Shown: positions 7,317 to 8,357 of the stretch, in pieces
How the letters are laid out: each line of letters begins with the position of its first letter
How positions within the stretch are numbered: position 1 is the stretch's first letter
From: Anammoximicrobium sp032229885
GTDB taxonomy: Bacteria > Planctomycetota > Planctomycetia > Pirellulales > Pirellulaceae
Length of the DNA stretch: 8,357 nucleotides
Direction: 5' to 3'
Assembly (NCBI GenBank): GCA_032229885.1
Contig: JAVYAJ010000360.1
Coordinates: 1 to 8,357, forward strand
Notes under the pieces: generated by a model
What the model was told of the DNA's origin: nothing
What the model saw: only the letters and a program-made list of their open reading frames with translations
Databases searched by the model: none
Made by a program: the position numbers and the translations under genes

Positions 7317-7320
7317 CCTC
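7317..7320 (-). promoter_or_regulatory. Ribosome binding site of pilB
   Basis: GAGG on the minus strand, 9 bases before the ATG at 7307. It supports that start over the upstream in-frame ATG at 7373. Confidence 0.6.
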
Positions 7321-7454
7321 GCGTGAATCGAGAAAAAAGAGTTCGTGTTGTTTCGATATTCGACGTGAACCATCCTCGGGCGCTGCGAGCCGAGCTGCGT
7401 TCGCGCCCCGCCGATCCGGCCACCGGCGCCCGTCGCATCCCTGAACGAGATACG

Positions 7455-7460
7455 ATTATA
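7455..7460 (-). promoter_or_regulatory. Candidate -10 box for pilB
   Basis: The minus strand has a perfect TATAAT about 150 bases upstream of the pilB start, in otherwise GC-rich sequence. No good TTGACA-like hexamer lies 16-18 bases upstream, where the sequence is GGTGGC-like. The implied leader would be about 140 bases. It is a single-motif guess. Confidence 0.3.
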
Positions 7461-7596
7461 TCGCCAGATCCGTGTGCGCCACCCCTACAAATCCTGATCC
7501 CCGCCAACTCGGTGGATCCGTCAGGCTCAATCTCGCTCGGCCTGGCCCGGCGCCGTCGTCCGCCGCCCACCAACACCGCGCGGCCACTCGCACAGC

Positions 7597-7692
7597 GTCC
7601 TCGGCGTCTCTGCGTTTCCAAAACGTCTTATCATGTCGCCCGGCCAGTTCGCCCGCGCCAGGACGTCGATGAAACGCCGAGACGCAGAGGAC
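7597..7692. repeat. Second inverted-arm element, related to the one at 1857-1993
   Basis: The arms at 7597-7618 and 7671-7692 are inverted copies matching at 20 of 22 positions, around a 52-base interior. They use the same 8-base words: CTCGGCGTCTCTGCGT here and CTCTGCGTCTCCGCGT in the right arm of the pilC-gspE element agree at 14 of 16 bases. This element lies in the gene-poor stretch upstream of pilB. It could be a mobile miniature element or a structured dispersed repeat. No target-site duplication was identified. Confidence 0.65.
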
Positions 7693-7698
7693 ACAGAG

Positions 7699-7920
7699 CT
7701 ACGGCAAGCACAAGATGTAATCCTTCAACAACTTAACGCTGTCGCTGCCTGAAAGCATTGCCAAAAAGTTCACGATGTTTGAGGTTGGCAGTCCAGGCCG
7801 GCCACTCTCACGAAAACGTCCAAGCTGCCGGATCAAGGGTGTCGGCGATGGGCGCGGGCACAGCGTGGACCGAAATGGCCCTGGAACCCGTTTTATCGCG
7901 TTCGCTGTCGGCGACCTAGT
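7699..7920 (-). pseudogene. Possible decayed 3' end of a coding sequence
   Basis: A minus-strand frame is open for 73 codons, from just after a TAG at 7921-7923 to a TAG at 7699-7701. Its last 40 or so residues read like real protein: LIRQLGRFRESGRPG, then LPTSNIVNFLAML, then SDSVKLLKDYILCLP. Third codon positions in that tail are mostly G or C (19 of 25 by hand count), as in the real genes nearby. There is no ATG at a sensible position. The upstream part is not convincing, and no continuation was found in the other frames. It may be the tail of a lost gene, possibly a transposase, or chance. The family is not recognised. Confidence 0.25.
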
Positions 7921-8149
7921 CTACATTCGCAACTTGACGCTACGCTTCTATCTTGCCCAAAGTCAGGCTCGTCTGTCAATCTCTACCGACCGGGCAGGCC
8001 GAGAAAACAACCAAGATCGGGCGTTTGGCGAGATCCGAGGCCTCTGTGGCCATCTCGCCCACGGGCAGCGGCGGGCGGTGCCGGGACTGGGTGCGTCTGG
8101 CGCGGCCAAAAAGTCGGAAATTGTGGGGCTTAGAGTCTTCGTTCGTATC

Positions 8150-8170
8150 ATGCGCGCACGGTGCGCGCAT
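8150..8170. promoter_or_regulatory. Perfect 21-base palindrome, possible operator
   Basis: ATGCGCGCAC and GTGCGCGCAT flank a single central G, giving 10 perfectly matched bases on each side. This is the size of a dimeric regulator site, and it could also extrude as a hairpin with a 5-base loop. It sits 2 bases from a second dyad in a gene-poor region. The regulator and target are unknown. Confidence 0.45.
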
Positions 8171-8172
8171 CT

Positions 8173-8190
8173 TGTACACTGGTCTGTACA
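8173..8190. promoter_or_regulatory. TGTACA-N6-TGTACA dyad, possible operator
   Basis: Two TGTACA palindromes are separated by 6 bases (8173-8178 and 8185-8190), followed closely by GTACAC. The half-sites are 12 bases apart, about one helical turn. The site adjoins the palindrome at 8150-8170. I do not recognise it as a named regulator's consensus. Confidence 0.4.
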
Positions 8191-8205
8191 GTACACTTTT
8201 GCGTT

Positions 8206-8221
8206 GCGGGCGCTGGCCCGC
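8206..8221. other. Short GC hairpin
   Basis: GCGGGC-gctg-GCCCGC forms a perfect 6-pair stem with a 4-base loop. It lies just right of the paired palindromes. A T4 run (8197-8200) precedes it on the plus strand, so on the minus strand it is followed, after 5 bases, by A4 and not by T. It does not look like a terminator in either direction. Confidence 0.35.
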
Positions 8222-8275
8222 GTTAAGTGGAATTGTGATTGCATGACTGTTGCGCAGTCCAGACGACAGGAAGCG

Positions 8276-8357
8276 TGTTGGTCGAAGGCCATCACCAACG
8301 CAGCCTGGGGCAACGCCCCAGGAGTCAGAGATGATCGCAACCGTGTTGGCCGAAGGC
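8276..8357 (-). repeat. Start of a second hairpin-repeat array, inverted relative to the left array
   Basis: TGTTGGTCGAAGGC at 8276 recurs as TGTTGGCCGAAGGC at 8344, so the unit is 68 bases and the array runs off the right edge. The unit holds CCTGGGGC-aac-GCCCCAGG (8304-8322), an 8-pair stem with a 3-base loop. Read on the minus strand it contains GCCTTCGGCCAA, CGGTTGCGA, the stem, GGCTGCG and TGATGGCCT, in the same order as the left-hand array's GCCTTCGGCCAA, CGGTTGCGA, stem, GGCTACG and TGATGGCCT. It is therefore the same family in the opposite orientation. Confidence 0.8.

Larger units (their letters stand above)
7308..8275. other. Long gene-poor region upstream of pilB
   Basis: Almost 970 bases hold no convincing intact gene on either strand. 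Open frames here are Arg/Pro-rich or Cys/Trp-rich, lack family motifs and run across repeats. The region does contain a candidate -10 box, an inverted-arm element, a possible coding remnant, and a cluster of palindromes, each listed separately. It probably includes the promoter for the pilus cluster. Confidence 0.6.

Noticed and set aside
8172..8197. Sigma70-type promoter TTGTAC...TACACT on the plus strand
   Set aside because: The spacing between the hexamers is only 14 bases, and no convincing gene follows.
7963..8340. Minus-strand 125-codon frame
   Set aside because: Its start lies inside the hairpin repeat, and the rest is low-complexity Arg/Pro/Ala sequence with no family signs. It appears to be a repeat-derived artefact.
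7721..8357. Plus-strand frame open for 212 codons and off the right edge, with an ATG at 7775
   Set aside because: The translation is rich in Arg, Cys and Trp and lacks any motif. It reads through the palindromes and into the hairpin array, and it overlaps the more protein-like minus-strand tail. Sequence to the right would be needed to revive it.

Overview
The window looks like a GC-rich bacterial chromosome segment, most likely from a planctomycete of the Pirellula group. That placement rests on recognition. The PilC has a long hydrophobic insertion and an N-terminal wording I associate with planctomycetes, three pilus ATPases sit beside it in a loose cluster, and the intergenic hairpin arrays look familiar from that phylum. 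No database was searched.

Four genes fill most of the window, all on the minus strand and read from right to left. They are a PilB/GspE-type assembly ATPase (5550-7307), a PilT-type retraction ATPase (4139-5257), a second PilB/GspE-type ATPase (2068-3786) and a PilC/GspF-type inner-membrane platform protein (360-1754). Together they form the motor module of a type IV pilus or type II secretion-like machine. Hexameric cytoplasmic ATPases drive subunits into or out of a filament through PilC. Pilins, alignment proteins and the secretin are not in the window. Each start was chosen because a GAGG box lies 8-10 bases upstream of the ATG; every longer in-frame start would add non-family residues.

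The gaps between the genes are each about 300 bases, large for a tight operon, and each holds its own repeats or hairpins. The pilC-gspE gap carries an inverted-arm element built from 8-base words. The gspE-pilT gap carries nested direct repeats and GC hairpins. The pilT-pilB gap carries hairpins and an A8/T8 tract.

Both edges of the window are non-coding. Bases 1-286 hold three copies of a 94-96 base hairpin repeat. Bases 8276-8357 start a second array whose unit, read on the minus strand, is clearly related to the first. The ATPase-PilC cluster is therefore bracketed by members of one repeat family in opposite orientation. Between pilB and the right-hand array is nearly 1 kb without a convincing gene. 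It holds a possible -10 box, a second inverted-arm element related to the first, a possible decayed coding tail, and two adjacent palindromes that look like protein-binding sites.

I see no sign of CRISPR, an intact transposase, tRNA or rRNA. The most unusual parts are the repeat architecture, the PilC insertion, and the pairing of two extension-type ATPases with different N-terminal motif conservation.
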